Shown: positions 16,928 to 26,046 of the stretch, piece after piece
Layout of the letters: the number at the start of each line of letters is the position of its first letter
How positions within the stretch are numbered: the first letter of the stretch is position 1
NCBI GenBank assembly: GCA_002049495.1
Contig: LLYS01000002.1
Coordinates: 124,001 to 188,000 of the forward strand
Origin: Epsilonproteobacteria bacterium tcs-49
GTDB lineage: Bacteria; Campylobacterota; Campylobacteria; Campylobacterales; Sulfurovaceae
Direction: 5' to 3'
Length of the DNA: 64,000 nucleotides
Position numbers and translations under genes: made by a program
Notes under the pieces: generated by a model
Database searches by the model: none
What the model was told of the DNA's origin: nothing
The model's input: only the letters and a program-made list of their open reading frames with translations

Positions 16928-16928
16928 T

Positions 16929-19175
16929 ATGGTAAAGTTTTATTTAGACGGAAAAGAAGTAACGGCGAACAAGGGGGAAACGATACTGCAGGCGGCGCGC
17001 CGCAACGGCAGCTACATCCCCACTATGTGTTACCTTTCCAAGGTAAAACCGATCGAATCGTGCCGTATCTGCGTCGTGGAAGTGGAGGGTACCGAAGGGT
17101 TCGTCCTCAGCTGCTCCACGCCTGTTGTCGAGGGGATCAAAGTCCATACAAACAGTCAAAAACTGTTTCAGCACCGAAGCGATATCATGAAGATGTATAA
17201 CGTCAACCACCCTCTTGAGTGCGGTGTGTGCGACAAAAGCGGCGAGTGTGATCTGCAAAACAAAACGCTGGAATTCGGTGTCGATTCCCAGGAGTTCAGC
17301 GCCAAAGATATGCACCGGCCCGTAGAGGACTGGGGCTTTATCAAGTATGATCCGGCTTTGTGTATCATGTGCGAAAAGTGCGTGAGCACCTGTAACGAGA
17401 TCGTCGGAGAGGGCAGTTTGCAAGTCAAACTCGGCGGATACGGTTCTCAGATCGAGTTTACGGGCGACGATTGCGGCAACTGCGGCGAGTGTATGGCGGT
17501 ATGCCCCGTAGGCGCGCTCGTAAGCGAAAACTTCAAATATGAAACCAATGCGTGGGAGTTGCAAAAGGTTCCCGCGGTCTGCGCGCACTGCAGCAGCGGA
17601 TGCGAACTCTTTTACGAAACCAAGCACGCCGGGGCTTTTACGGCGAATGAGGAAAAGATTTACCGCGTCAGCAACGATTTTGAGTATAAATCCCTTTGCG
17701 GCGTGGGGCGTTTCGGCTACGACGTAACGCAACGAGGCGGTAAGGATGAGAAGGAGTTTGACGCCGCTCTTTCCATGCTGCGCAAAGCCGATGCGATCCG
17801 TTTCAACTCGCGTATCAGCAACGAGGAAGCGAAGATTTTGCAAACACTCAAGGAGCGTTTCGGCTATAAACTGCTCAACGGCGAAGCGTATGCGATGCAG
17901 CGCTTTTTGAAAGCGTTTGGCTCTACCAGCGGGGAGCGCTACTACAACGGTACCCTCGAAGATGTAAAAAACAGCGATTTTATCGCCGTGATCGGGACGA
18001 AGGTCGCCGATGACAATCCGATGGTGAAGTTTCATATGAATATGGCTTCAAAGAACCGCAAAGCCCGGATCAGTTATCTGCACCCCATCGAAGATGCGTC
18101 TATCCAAAACCTCGTTACGCAAAATATACGCTACGAGGTCGGAACCGAAGAGGGGGTCGTGGCACTGCTCGTTGCTTCCTTGCTAAAAGGAAATGACCTT
18201 CCAAGTAGCGTGAAAGATTACTTTGAGGAGCTCGATATCGGCAACCTCAGCGCCGAAAGCAACGTCGGCGAAGAGGAGCTGGAGCGGCTGGAGAGAGCAC
18301 TTGTGCGCAAAAACGCAAAAACCCTGATCGTAGGCAGCGACCTCTATACCCACGGGCGCGCCGAAAATATGGCGAAACTGCTGGGGTTGGTGCAAAAATA
18401 CGGGGATTTTAAAATAGTGATGATCCCAAGCGGCACCAATACGCTGGGCGTTGCCAACATTTGTGAGCTGGATGCAAGTGCCGAAGGAACGGTAGTTGGA
18501 TATAATGCACCCGGAGATTACGTAATCGGAATGGACGGGCAACTGTCCACACCGCCGCTTCCCCAGCAGGAGGGGACGTTGACGACCATTGACAAGCGTG
18601 TTGTTCCCACAAACGCGGCGATCCCGTTTGAGGGGTACACGCTCAACGATTTGGCAAACGCATTGGGACTGGATGCGGCCCATACCATCGACTACACCGT
18701 GCAACTGCCTAAAAAAGCGGGCTACAAAGCAGTGGAGTTTGATCGCCTTTTGGAGGAGTATCGCCCCTACAGCCCGGAACAAAACGGCTATCTATTGCAA
18801 AACGGCGCCGAAAGTGTCGCCATGGATTTGGAAGAGATCGCCGAGCTGCCCGAGTATAACGGAACGGTAGTATATAACTGTGATCCGGCAGGGCAGATGG
18901 GCGCGTTGAGCGCAAAATCGAAAAACCTGTGTGCGGACGATGCACTTTTGGGCTCGCAGCAGTTTGCCGTGGCGGCCAAGATCAAAGACGGCGACACGGT
19001 TCGTTTTGAGATCAACGGGGAAAAGTTTGTAAAAGTGTTTAAGATTGATACAAGCTTAAAAGGTGTTGTGGCGATGAACCCCCTATTTAGCAAGGGATTA
19101 AGTGGTGATATGCTATGTTCTGATTACAGATTTCATAAAGTAAATATCAATGTAGAGAGTGGACATAATGAGTAA
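16929..19175 (+). CDS. nuoG: NADH-quinone oxidoreductase subunit G, first copy
   Basis: 748 residues. Cluster ligands seen in order: [2Fe-2S] C34, C45, C48, C62; His/Cys N5 set H94, C98, C101, C107; a full eight-cysteine ferredoxin domain C145, C148, C151, C155 and C182, C185, C188, C192; and the N7-type set C218, C221, C225, C257. The eight-Cys domain is more complete than in Escherichia coli NuoG and is more like the NuoG-related domains of hydrogenases. The remainder is a molybdopterin-oxidoreductase-like fold without evident cofactor site. It begins one base after the chimera and overlaps the second nuoG by eight bases. Confidence 0.93.
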   Translation: MVKFYLDGKEVTANKGETILQAARRNGSYIPTMCYLSKVKPIESCRICVVEVEGTEGFVLSCSTPVVEGIKVHTNSQKLFQHRSDIMKMYNVNHPLECGVCDKSGECDLQNKTLEFGVDSQEFSAKDMHRPVEDWGFIKYDPALCIMCEKCVSTCNEIVGEGSLQVKLGGYGSQIEFTGDDCGNCGECMAVCPVGALVSENFKYETNAWELQKVPAVCAHCSSGCELFYETKHAGAFTANEEKIYRVSNDFEYKSLCGVGRFGYDVTQRGGKDEKEFDAALSMLRKADAIRFNSRISNEEAKILQTLKERFGYKLLNGEAYAMQRFLKAFGSTSGERYYNGTLEDVKNSDFIAVIGTKVADDNPMVKFHMNMASKNRKARISYLHPIEDASIQNLVTQNIRYEVGTEEGVVALLVASLLKGNDLPSSVKDYFEELDIGNLSAESNVGEEELERLERALVRKNAKTLIVGSDLYTHGRAENMAKLLGLVQKYGDFKIVMIPSGTNTLGVANICELDASAEGTVVGYNAPGDYVIGMDGQLSTPPLPQQEGTLTTIDKRVVPTNAAIPFEGYTLNDLANALGLDAAHTIDYTVQLPKKAGYKAVEFDRLLEEYRPYSPEQNGYLLQNGAESVAMDLEEIAELPEYNGTVVYNCDPAGQMGALSAKSKNLCADDALLGSQQFAVAAKIKDGDTVRFEINGEKFVKVFKIDTSLKGVVAMNPLFSKGLSGDMLCSDYRFHKVNINVESGHNE

Positions 19176-21648
19176 AGAGATTACAGTAACAATCGACGGC
19201 ATAGAGTGTAAAGCCGCTGAGGGGGAGTATATCCTCAATATCGCGCGTGCGAACAATATCTTTATCCCGGCTATCTGCTATTTGACACGGTGTTCTCCGA
19301 CCCTTGCTTGTAGACTTTGTCTCGTGGAAGCGGACGGCAAGCGCGTGTATTCGTGTAACGTAAAAGCAAAAGACGGTATGGAGATTACGACCAACAACGA
19401 CGAGATTGCCCAAGAGCGGCGCGCCATCATGGAGGTGTATGACGTCAACCACCCCTTACAGTGCGGCGTGTGCGATAAAAGCGGCGAATGTGAACTGCAA
19501 AACTATACCCTTTATGAGCAGGTGGATTCGCAAAGCTACTCCATCCGCGATACCCTGCGCCAGTCCAAAAACTGGAGCAGCGTGCTGCACTACGATCCGG
19601 GCCTTTGTATCGTGTGCGAACGGTGTACGACCGTGTGTAAGGATATGATCGGGGAAGCGGCGATTAAAACCACCAAACGCGGTGGGGATGCCTTGCCTAA
19701 AGAGCTCAAAGAGGAGATGCCCAAAGACGCGTATGCGATGTGGAACAAGCTGCAAAAATCGATCATCGCGCCGCTCAATGGGGAAAACACCGATTGTGCC
19801 GATTGCGGGGAGTGTATCAGCGTATGCCCCACCGGTGCCATCGTCAGCCGCGATTTTCAATACAAAAGCAACGCGTGGGAGCTTGAAAAGGTACCCGCGA
19901 CGTGTTCCCACTGCTCTACGGGATGCCAAATCAATTACGAAAGAAAGCATACCAGTATCGAAAATCCGGATGAAAGCATCTACCGCGTAACCAACGAGTT
20001 TCACTATGTGAGCCTCTGCGGGGCGGGACGCTTCGGGTATGATTTTGAAAACAGAGACGTCAGCAAGGATGAGGAAGCGTTTGACAAAGCGGTTCAAGCG
20101 CTGCAAAAAGCCGAAACGATCCGTTTTGACAGTTATATCACCAACGAAGAAGCGCTTATCCTGCAGCGCATCAAGGAAAAAACCGGTGCCAGATTGGTCA
20201 ACCCCGATGCCAAACGCTACCAGGACTTTATGAAAAACTACGGCAGCGTCAGCGGCAAAACCCTCTACGCCGGTGATTTGAAAAGTGCGTTTGAAAGCGA
20301 CTTCGTCATCAGCGTCGGGTCCTTCCTGCGAAACGACGCGCCAAACAGCCGCTACGCGTTTAACAATATCCAAAAGCTGAATAAAGGGGCGGGACTCTAT
20401 TTCCACCCGCTCAAAGACGAGCTCGTGGAAAGCTACGGGAAAAACGTGATCCAGTTTGCCCACAAACCGGGCTTGGAAGCGGCCGCACTCTACCTTGTGC
20501 TGGAGCTTTTCGGCAAGGAGCTGCCCGCTGATATTAAAGCTTACCTGGACGGGTTTAAGTATGAAACCACCGAGACCGTGACGGAAACGGTCAAAGAGGA
20601 GATCGTCGAAAACGTTGAAGAGATCGAAAAAGATGAAGAGACCGGCGAAGAAAAAACCGTTATCAAGGAAAAAAAGAAACTTGTTCCCAAGAAAGTGGAA
20701 AAAGAGGTCACGGTGACGAGAAACAGGCTTGTGGAGATGCTCGGCGGTCCCGACGACTTTGACGAGAAGCTTGCGAAGATGCTTAAAAAGAAAGAAAATT
20801 TCACCCTTTTCGTGGGGGAGGACTGCATCGCAAGCGAAAACGCAGCGGAGCTTGCAAAGCTTGCCGCCGCGGTGGAGCGCTACTGCGATTTCAACGTCGT
20901 GGTTATCCCCTCGCAAACCAATACGCTGGGCGTATCGCTGCTGTGCGAGCTGGATGAAGAGGCGAGCGGTTACAGCGTAGGGTACAACGTCAAAGGGGAT
21001 TTTACCCTCAGCGCTACCGGCGAAGGGGATCTGGATATGCCGGCACTGAACCAGCAGGAGGGGACCTTTACCAATATCAACAAACGTGTCGTTCCCACCA
21101 ATGCGGGGATCGGATACGGCGGATATGAACTCAACGATTTGGCAAACGCGCTGGGCGTAGGCGAAGAGCAAACGGTATGTTTCACCGAGCAGCTGCCCGT
21201 AGAGAAAGGCTTTAAAGCCCTAGAGTTTGATGCCCTGCCCAACGAGTATACCAACTCTATGGAGGAAAACAGAGGCTATCTGCTTGCGCTTGGCGAATGC
21301 GAAGCGGCTGAACTTGAGAAGATCGAGCTGGCGCAGCAGGGGATGGAAGGCAATATCGCCTACAGAGCCAATCCGCTGCAGCAGTTCAACCAATTTACGC
21401 GCAGGGCCCATGAGCTTGAAGCGCAAAAAGCGCTGTACTGCTCGGTCACTTATGCCGAGAAAAACGGATTGAAAGACGGTGATAGCGTAACGTGTACCGT
21501 AGCAAACGAAGCGTTTACGCTGGCTGTACAAACTGATAATAAAATCGATGGTGATATCGTGTATGTTCCCGATTTCGACGAAACCCTGGATGCGGATCGC
21601 ATCTTCGGCGGGAAGCGATACAGTAATATCAGCATAGTTAAAGGATAG
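19168..21648 (+). CDS. nuoG: NADH-quinone oxidoreductase subunit G, second copy
   Basis: 826 residues from the ATG at 19168 (GAGAG upstream; a GTG at 19159 is also in frame). It is a tandem paralogue of the first NuoG: the same amino-terminal cluster ligands (AICYLTRC, CRLC, NHPLQCGVCDKSGEC, CIVCERCTTVC, CADCGECISVC, CSHCSTGC) and matching downstream blocks (TNTLGV, QQEGTFTNINKRVVPTNAG, LNDLANALG). It differs by a highly charged insertion of about 55 residues around 464-518, rich in Glu and Lys. Whether both copies sit in one complex or define two isoforms cannot be told from sequence. Confidence 0.93.
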   Translation: MSKEITVTIDGIECKAAEGEYILNIARANNIFIPAICYLTRCSPTLACRLCLVEADGKRVYSCNVKAKDGMEITTNNDEIAQERRAIMEVYDVNHPLQCGVCDKSGECELQNYTLYEQVDSQSYSIRDTLRQSKNWSSVLHYDPGLCIVCERCTTVCKDMIGEAAIKTTKRGGDALPKELKEEMPKDAYAMWNKLQKSIIAPLNGENTDCADCGECISVCPTGAIVSRDFQYKSNAWELEKVPATCSHCSTGCQINYERKHTSIENPDESIYRVTNEFHYVSLCGAGRFGYDFENRDVSKDEEAFDKAVQALQKAETIRFDSYITNEEALILQRIKEKTGARLVNPDAKRYQDFMKNYGSVSGKTLYAGDLKSAFESDFVISVGSFLRNDAPNSRYAFNNIQKLNKGAGLYFHPLKDELVESYGKNVIQFAHKPGLEAAALYLVLELFGKELPADIKAYLDGFKYETTETVTETVKEEIVENVEEIEKDEETGEEKTVIKEKKKLVPKKVEKEVTVTRNRLVEMLGGPDDFDEKLAKMLKKKENFTLFVGEDCIASENAAELAKLAAAVERYCDFNVVVIPSQTNTLGVSLLCELDEEASGYSVGYNVKGDFTLSATGEGDLDMPALNQQEGTFTNINKRVVPTNAGIGYGGYELNDLANALGVGEEQTVCFTEQLPVEKGFKALEFDALPNEYTNSMEENRGYLLALGECEAAELEKIELAQQGMEGNIAYRANPLQQFNQFTRRAHELEAQKALYCSVTYAEKNGLKDGDSVTCTVANEAFTLAVQTDNKIDGDIVYVPDFDETLDADRIFGGKRYSNISIVKG

Positions 21649-21650
21649 AA

Positions 21651-22640
21651 ATGGATGCGATAATTATTGAAACGATAATAAAAGCAGTTGTCGTACTGGC
21701 AATTATCTCGGCACTTGCAGGGTTTGGAACCTACTTGGAGAGAAAGGTTCTGGCATTCATGCAGCGGCGACTGGGGCCTACGCATGTGGGGCCTTTCGGC
21801 TTGTTACAGCTGGCGGCTGACGGGATTAAACTCTTTACCAAAGAGGATCTTATCCCGCAAAACGCCAATAGACTGCTCTTTTCACTGGCACCGGTTATTA
21901 CCGCGGCGACGGCGTTTATCGCCCTTTCCGCCGTACCGCTGCTGCCCGAGTTTGAACTCTTTGGCTATACCGTCAAACCGATCGTGGCTGATATCAATAT
22001 CGGGGTTTTGTTTGTTATCGGCGTGATGGGTGCAGGGCTTTACGGACCGCTGCTTGCGGGGATGAGTCAAGCCAACAAATGGGGACTTTTGGGTGCTGCG
22101 AGAACAACGGTACAGTTTCTCAGTTACGAAGTGGTAACGGGGCTTTCACTGCTGGCGCCTTTGATGATTGTGGGATCGCTCTCTTTGATCGATATCAACA
22201 ACCACCAAACGGGAGGGTTGAGCGACTGGATTTTATGGCAGCAGCCCGTAGCGTTTGTCCTGTTCGTGATCGCCGGGTTTGCGGAAACGAACAGAACGCC
22301 CTTTGACCTGCTTGAGCATGAAGCGGAGATCGTATCGGGGTACGTAACCGATTACTCCGGACTGCGCTGGGGGCTGTTCTTTGTGGGCGAGTACGCCAAC
22401 ATGATCACCATCGGCTTTTTGGCGAGTCTGATCTTCCTGGGCGGGTTTAACGATCTGTGGTTTATCCCCGGCTGGTTGGCGATCATTTTGAAAGTATCGT
22501 TTTTATTCTTCTTTATGCTCTGGACTAGAGCCGCTTGGCCACACGTACGACCGGATCAATTGATGTGGCTATGCTGGAAGATTTTGATGCCTTTGGCGAT
22601 TATCAATATCGTTATCACCGGTTTAGTAATGATGGTATAG
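21651..22640 (+). CDS. nuoH: NADH-quinone oxidoreductase subunit H
   Basis: 329 residues, about eight helices. Connects the peripheral arm to the proton-pumping modules and forms part of the quinone chamber. Signatures: RRLGPTHVGPFGLLQ, DGIKLFTKED and FAETNRTPFDLLEHEAE with the conserved glutamates. Starts two bases after nuoG2. Confidence 0.97.
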   Translation: MDAIIIETIIKAVVVLAIISALAGFGTYLERKVLAFMQRRLGPTHVGPFGLLQLAADGIKLFTKEDLIPQNANRLLFSLAPVITAATAFIALSAVPLLPEFELFGYTVKPIVADINIGVLFVIGVMGAGLYGPLLAGMSQANKWGLLGAARTTVQFLSYEVVTGLSLLAPLMIVGSLSLIDINNHQTGGLSDWILWQQPVAFVLFVIAGFAETNRTPFDLLEHEAEIVSGYVTDYSGLRWGLFFVGEYANMITIGFLASLIFLGGFNDLWFIPGWLAIILKVSFLFFFMLWTRAAWPHVRPDQLMWLCWKILMPLAIINIVITGLVMMV

Positions 22641-22649
22641 GAGAGATTG

Positions 22650-23267
22650 ATGAGTTTAGAACAGTTTAAAGACAGAAACGTGGGAACACAAGAGTACAGA
22701 CATATCCAGGCTTCAACATCTCCTAAAACCCCGATGGAGAAGTTTACGCAGGTGGTAAAGCGTACCTTTAGCAAGGAGCTTTTCGTAGGCTTGAAAGTGG
22801 TTTTTACGCAGATGGCAAAGGGACCCAAGACGTGGCATACGGTCAAGTATCCGCAGGAGAAGCTGCCTATCGGCCCCCGATACAGAGCGATCCACAAACT
22901 CTTAAAACTGCTTGAAAGCGGCAACGAAAGATGTATCGGCTGCGGTTTGTGCGAAAAGATCTGTATCGCAGATTGTATCCGTATGGATACCAGATATGAC
23001 GAGAACCAGCGTAAAGAGGTGACTGAGTACAGTATCAACCTCGGGCGCTGCATCTTCTGCGGTTACTGCGCGGAAGTGTGTCCCGAACTGGCGATCGTAC
23101 ACGGTCCGCGGTTTGAAAATGCGAGTGAACAAAGAGCGCACTTCGTGATCAAAGACGATATGCTCACTCCCGTCGATGCGCTCAAACATCAAAAAGAGTT
23201 CCCTGGCTTTGGTGCATTAAGCGATGACGCCGATAAAAAAGTTAAGAAAACTCCACTGGCTTATTAA
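22650..23267 (+). CDS. nuoI: NADH-quinone oxidoreductase subunit I
   Basis: 205 residues. Two [4Fe-4S] motifs, CIGCGLCEKICIADC and CIFCGYCAEVCPE, ligate N6a and N6b. The ATG at 22650 is preferred over the TTG at 22647 because AGGAGAG ends at a good distance. The amino-terminal part (~80 residues before the first cluster) includes the helix that lies on the membrane arm. Confidence 0.96.
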   Translation: MSLEQFKDRNVGTQEYRHIQASTSPKTPMEKFTQVVKRTFSKELFVGLKVVFTQMAKGPKTWHTVKYPQEKLPIGPRYRAIHKLLKLLESGNERCIGCGLCEKICIADCIRMDTRYDENQRKEVTEYSINLGRCIFCGYCAEVCPELAIVHGPRFENASEQRAHFVIKDDMLTPVDALKHQKEFPGFGALSDDADKKVKKTPLAY

Positions 23268-23278
23268 AGGAGAATGGT

Positions 23279-23839
23279 ATGTATGAAACTATAGCGTTTT
23301 ACCTCTTTGCTTTTTTAACAATTGCAATGTTTTGGATAACGGTAACGACAAATAATGCACTTTATGCGATGAGTTCCTTGGCTGCGGGTATGATCTTTAT
23401 CTCAGCCTTTTTCTTTCTGCTTGACGCCGATTTTCTCGGCGCGGTGCAGATCGTCGTGTATTCGGGAGCCGTGATGGCGATCTACGCCTTCGGGATGATG
23501 TTTTTCGATACGCTCAACGAGGTTAAGGAGCGCAACCCCAAAAAGGTTGTCTTTGTACTGAGCGGTTTGATCGCTTTGATGCTGGTCGTGATCTTTGTTT
23601 CACCCATCATCTCCTCCAAGGTTCAAGCGCTTTATCCGATGGTTGAGGGCGTAAGCAACCCCAAAGAGGTTGGTATCGTACTATTTACCAAATACCTCGT
23701 ACCCTTCGAACTCGCCGCGGTGATGCTGCTTGTGGCGATGATCGCGGGGATTATCCTGGCGGGAAAAAAGATGGAAAAAAGCGAAACGGAAACGGAACAG
23801 GAAGAGGAAGTGGTGTTTGAAAAAGGAGTAGAGCAATGA
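23279..23839 (+). CDS. nuoJ: NADH-quinone oxidoreductase subunit J
   Basis: 186 residues with five hydrophobic helices; TM3 has the conserved VQIVVYSGAVMAIYAFGMM, the pi-bulge region of NuoJ. The carboxy-terminal ~25 residues are strongly acidic (SETETEQEEEVVFEKG). AAAGGAG precedes the start and the stop overlaps nuoK. Confidence 0.95.
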   Translation: MYETIAFYLFAFLTIAMFWITVTTNNALYAMSSLAAGMIFISAFFFLLDADFLGAVQIVVYSGAVMAIYAFGMMFFDTLNEVKERNPKKVVFVLSGLIALMLVVIFVSPIISSKVQALYPMVEGVSNPKEVGIVLFTKYLVPFELAAVMLLVAMIAGIILAGKKMEKSETETEQEEEVVFEKGVEQ

Positions 23840-24141
23840 TGGTAACGTTAAATGATTATCTCATCCTTTCGGCAATACTGTTTAGTATCGGGCTGATAGG
23901 GGTTTTGAGAAGAAAAAATCTTTTGTTGCTCTTTTTTGCAACGGAGATCATGTTAAATGCCGTAAACGTCGCTTTTGCAGCGATTTCGAAATTTTACGGC
24001 GACCTGAGCGGACAGATGTTTGCATTTTTTATTATAGCGATCGCAGCGAGTGAAGTGGCTGTGGGTCTTGGGCTTCTTATCGTCTGGTATAAGAAAAAAG
24101 GCACCCTCGATCTGGATTCACTTGCGACGATGAAAGGATAG
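23836..24141 (+). CDS. nuoK: NADH-quinone oxidoreductase subunit K
   Basis: 101 residues, three helices, typical length. The conserved membrane glutamates are in ATEIMLNAVNVAF and AASEVAVGLGLLI. It overlaps nuoJ by four bases (ATGA). Confidence 0.96.
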   Translation: MMVTLNDYLILSAILFSIGLIGVLRRKNLLLLFFATEIMLNAVNVAFAAISKFYGDLSGQMFAFFIIAIAASEVAVGLGLLIVWYKKKGTLDLDSLATMKG

Positions 24142-24144
24142 TAG

Positions 24145-26034
24145 ATGGAGAGTTTAGTATATATAGCACTATTTGCGCCGCTTCTGGGGTCACTGATCGC
24201 GGCTGCATTTGGTACGACTCCTAAAACACTTTTTACGGGTATCGTTACATCGTCGCTGCTGGCGGTTTCGATGTTTGCATCGATGATTTTGCTTGCGATG
24301 GCGGTAAGCGGTGCCTATATCCACGTAGAATTGATGGAGTGGATCGGAGCGGGGGATCTGTATATCCCTTTTGGGTTTGTGGTTGATGAAGTGAGTGCGA
24401 CCATGATGGTAGTCGTCACGATCGTCTCGACGATGGTACATATCTATTCTATCGGGTACATGGAGCACGATATCGGGTTTAACCGCTTTTTCTCCTACCT
24501 CTCGGCGTTTGTTTTCTCCATGCTCGTTCTTGTGATGAGCGACAACTTCGCCGGCTTGTTTATCGGTTGGGAAGGCGTTGGTTTGTGTTCCTGGCTGCTT
24601 GTGGGCTTTTGGTACCACAAGAAAGATGTTACCAGAGATGTCAACCCCTCAATCTCTCCCTCATGGGCGGCAAACGAAGCGTTTATTATGAACCGTATCG
24701 CCGACCTTGGGATGCTGATCGGGCTTTTTCTCATCTACTGGTTCACCGGAAGCCTGCAGTACAGTGAAGTGTTCGCCGCTATCGGCGACGTGGATATGAC
24801 GATCGTTTACTGGATCGGCATCTTCCTTTTCATAGGGGCGATGGGGAAATCCGCGCAGTTTCCGCTGCATACGTGGCTTGCGGACGCGATGGAGGGTCCT
24901 ACCCCCGTCTCCGCGCTTATCCACGCAGCGACGATGGTAACGGCCGGGGTATACCTGGTCATCCGTGCCAACCCGATCTATGACGTTGTTCCCGACGTGG
25001 GATACTTTATCGCCTGCCTGGGTGCGTTTGTCGCGATGTTTGCGGCGACAATGGCGCTGGTCAATCGCGACATGAAGCGTATCATCGCCTATTCCACCCT
25101 TTCGCAGCTGGGTTATATGTTCGTTGCAGCGGGGCTTGGCGCGTACTGGATCGCGCTGTTTCACCTGGCGACGCACGCATTTTTCAAAGCGCTGCTTTTC
25201 CTCGGTGCGGGGAACGTGATGCACGCTATGGATGATGAACTCGATATCAAAAAGATGGGTGCGCTGTACCGTGTGATGAAGCCGACGGCGATCTTTATGA
25301 TCCTGGCTTCCGTGGCACTTGCGGGTATCTATCCCTTCGCAGGGTTCTTTTCAAAAGACAAGATTCTGGAAGTGGCGTTTAACGAGCAGACCTATATCCT
25401 CTGGTTTGTCCTTTGGGTTACGGCGGGCTTGACGGCGTTTTACAGCTTCCGTCTTATCATGTACGTTTTCTTCGGTAAAGATCGGCACACCGAGTGGGGC
25501 GCGCATCCGCATGAAATGCCCAACTTTGTCCTGTGGGCGATGAGTCCGCTGGCACTGCTTGCGGTGATCGCCGGATGGTTTGAAGGGTGGTTCCACGGGT
25601 ATGCGACCAACCTGCTTCCCGATTACGCCTTCAGCGACGCGACGCACCATATGGTCGCCATGCTTATCGCGGTCACGACGGCGGTAGCTTTGGGCGGTAT
25701 CATCTACGCGATCGTACGTTACAGAGGCAACGGGCCCAAGAAACCGACAAATGTCAACAGCCCGGTATATAAACTGCTGATCAATCAGTACTATATCCCG
25801 GTAATTTATGAAAACGTCGTAACAAAGCCCTACGCAAAGTTGTCAAGTATGGCGTGGTCGATCGATATGAAGGTGGTGGACGCTACGGTGGATTTCATCG
25901 CCAACTCGATCTACGGTGCGGGAAGTACCGCAAGAGGGTTGCAAACGGGTAACCTTTCAAAAATGTTACGGCTGATGGCTGCCGGTGTCGCGGCACTGCT
26001 GGTAGCTGCAGTTGTGTACGGCACACTAAGGTAA
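24145..26034 (+). CDS. nuoL: NADH-quinone oxidoreductase subunit L
   Basis: 629 residues; antiporter-like proton pump at the distal end of the membrane arm, with the long lateral helix near the carboxy terminus. Seen: IGWEGVGLCSWLLVGFW with the essential glutamate, HTWLADAMEGPTPVSALIHAATMV and the broken-helix lysine region ATHAFFKALLFLGAG. GATAG then ATG, three bases after nuoK. Confidence 0.97.
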   Translation: MESLVYIALFAPLLGSLIAAAFGTTPKTLFTGIVTSSLLAVSMFASMILLAMAVSGAYIHVELMEWIGAGDLYIPFGFVVDEVSATMMVVVTIVSTMVHIYSIGYMEHDIGFNRFFSYLSAFVFSMLVLVMSDNFAGLFIGWEGVGLCSWLLVGFWYHKKDVTRDVNPSISPSWAANEAFIMNRIADLGMLIGLFLIYWFTGSLQYSEVFAAIGDVDMTIVYWIGIFLFIGAMGKSAQFPLHTWLADAMEGPTPVSALIHAATMVTAGVYLVIRANPIYDVVPDVGYFIACLGAFVAMFAATMALVNRDMKRIIAYSTLSQLGYMFVAAGLGAYWIALFHLATHAFFKALLFLGAGNVMHAMDDELDIKKMGALYRVMKPTAIFMILASVALAGIYPFAGFFSKDKILEVAFNEQTYILWFVLWVTAGLTAFYSFRLIMYVFFGKDRHTEWGAHPHEMPNFVLWAMSPLALLAVIAGWFEGWFHGYATNLLPDYAFSDATHHMVAMLIAVTTAVALGGIIYAIVRYRGNGPKKPTNVNSPVYKLLINQYYIPVIYENVVTKPYAKLSSMAWSIDMKVVDATVDFIANSIYGAGSTARGLQTGNLSKMLRLMAAGVAALLVAAVVYGTLR

Positions 26035-26046
26035 GGAGTACAAAGA

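Noticed and set aside
19456-21171. 571-codon frame antisense to the second nuoG
   Set aside because: Length arises from GC-biased third positions; no motif, no ribosome site, and the sense gene is certain.
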